Source of the DNA: Rhodovulum sp.
GTDB lineage: Bacteria; Pseudomonadota; Alphaproteobacteria; Rhodobacterales; Rhodobacteraceae
Assembly (NCBI GenBank): GCA_020637615.1
Contig: JACKKC010000029.1
Coordinates: forward strand, 1-40,288
DNA: 40,288 nucleotides
Reading direction: 5' to 3'
Both the position numbers and the translations under genes were made by a program. Positions 40,079 through 40,288 of the stretch are shown piece after piece (position 1 is the first letter of the stretch; every line of letters begins with the position of its first letter). The notes below the pieces were generated by a model. That model was not told the origin of the DNA, made no database searches, and saw only the letters and a program-made list of their open reading frames with translations.

Positions 40079-40288
40079 CGCGAGAATTGCATTGCCTGCA
40101 GTACGGTGACCAGGAGATCCGATTCGAAATCGTCCGCCGCCCGAGGAAGACACTCGAGATCGCCGTTGAGCCGGATGCGTCGGTGGTGATCGCGGCCCCG
40201 GAGGACGCGACGCTGGAGGCCATAGAAGCCAAGCTGCGGAAGCGCGCAGCATGGGTGACGAGGCAGCAACGGTACTTCTCCCAGTTCC
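40075..40288 (+). CDS. YgjP-like M48-type metallopeptidase, N-terminal part
   Basis: 71 codons before the window edge: LQYGDQEIRFEIVRRPRKTL, EIAVEPDASVVIAAPEDATL, KLRKRAAWVTRQQRYFSQF. This is the N-terminal domain of YgjP/DUF45 proteins; the HExxH zinc motif would lie beyond the edge. These peptidases are often encoded directly after hsdR in type I restriction operons; their role there is not settled. ATG 40075 overlaps the hsdR stop. Confidence 0.87.
   Translation, partial: MTRELHCLQYGDQEIRFEIVRRPRKTLEIAVEPDASVVIAAPEDATLEAIEAKLRKRAAWVTRQQRYFSQF

Noticed and set aside
1..40288. CRISPR array, rRNA or tRNA genes
   Set aside because: I scanned for regular spaced repeats and conserved RNA motifs and saw none; a program such as tRNAscan-SE would be needed to exclude a single divergent tRNA.

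Overview
The window is high-GC DNA with short intergenic gaps and many ATGA/GTGA stop-start overlaps. Gene content (LysR next to a polyamine-type ABC binding protein, DUF1127, DUF2924 next to a large serine recombinase, IS66 with a pRiA4b ORF-3 passenger) points to an alphaproteobacterium, possibly Rhodobacterales or a relative. This is an inference from gene families only; I cannot name the species or say whether it is chromosome or plasmid.

Layout. (1) 1-5464, mostly minus strand: the start of an ABC binding-protein gene, a LysR regulator, a row of three decayed genes (cNMP-binding thioredoxin reductase with its middle deleted, a UBP-type zinc finger, an alpha/beta hydrolase tail), and an intact MBL/beta-CASP ribonuclease-like gene. 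(2) 5465-14483, plus strand: a host metabolic/redox block of OsmC, two FAD oxidoreductases, a MaoC hydratase and a GNAT, then a winged-helix/TPR regulator, DUF4242, a secreted protein, DUF1127 and a cysteine synthase-glutaredoxin fusion. (3) 14565-21839: a pile of nested mobile-element debris. A GNAT gene is cut by IS66; IS66 tnpB is cut by a tyrosine-recombinase element; that is cut by an IS21 end; next come a frameshifted integrase divergent from an ImmR/ImmA-like pair, an IS3 element, and an IS66 tnpC broken by a 17-bp duplication. (4) 21923-24386, minus: a VIT-VWA protein with a MerR regulator. (5) 24499-34691: a satellite- or prophage-like module with a serine resolvase, two tandem P27-type small terminases, a ParB-methyltransferase fusion, a two-gene cassette (260-aa protein plus a 620-aa QueC-like PP-loop enzyme), an AlpA-like HTH, a P4-type primase-helicase, a 65-aa ORF, DUF2924 and a large serine recombinase. 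No large terminase, portal, capsid or tail gene is present. (6) A second, nearly identical IS3 copy (34692-36200). (7) 36201-40288: a Ser/Thr kinase cut at its 5' end, type I restriction subunit HsdR, and the start of a YgjP-like metallopeptidase.

How it fits together. The most interesting unit is the QueC-like cassette at 27938-30566. The large protein has the QueC PP-loop and zinc-site signatures but is more than twice QueC length. It is coupled to a small protein that starts Met-Gly, and no queuosine genes are nearby. It sits in the middle of a mobile element, between packaging/methylation genes and replication genes, where phages and satellites usually carry defence cargo. I propose it as a candidate anti-phage system of the deazaguanine-enzyme (QatC/type IV CBASS QueC-like) kind, possibly a distinct variant. 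The kinase-HsdR-peptidase block next to it is a second defence locus, apparently beheaded by IS3. The two 1509-bp IS3 copies lie in direct orientation about 15 kb apart, have no target duplications and truncate a gene on each side, so the present gene order partly reflects IS-driven rearrangement.
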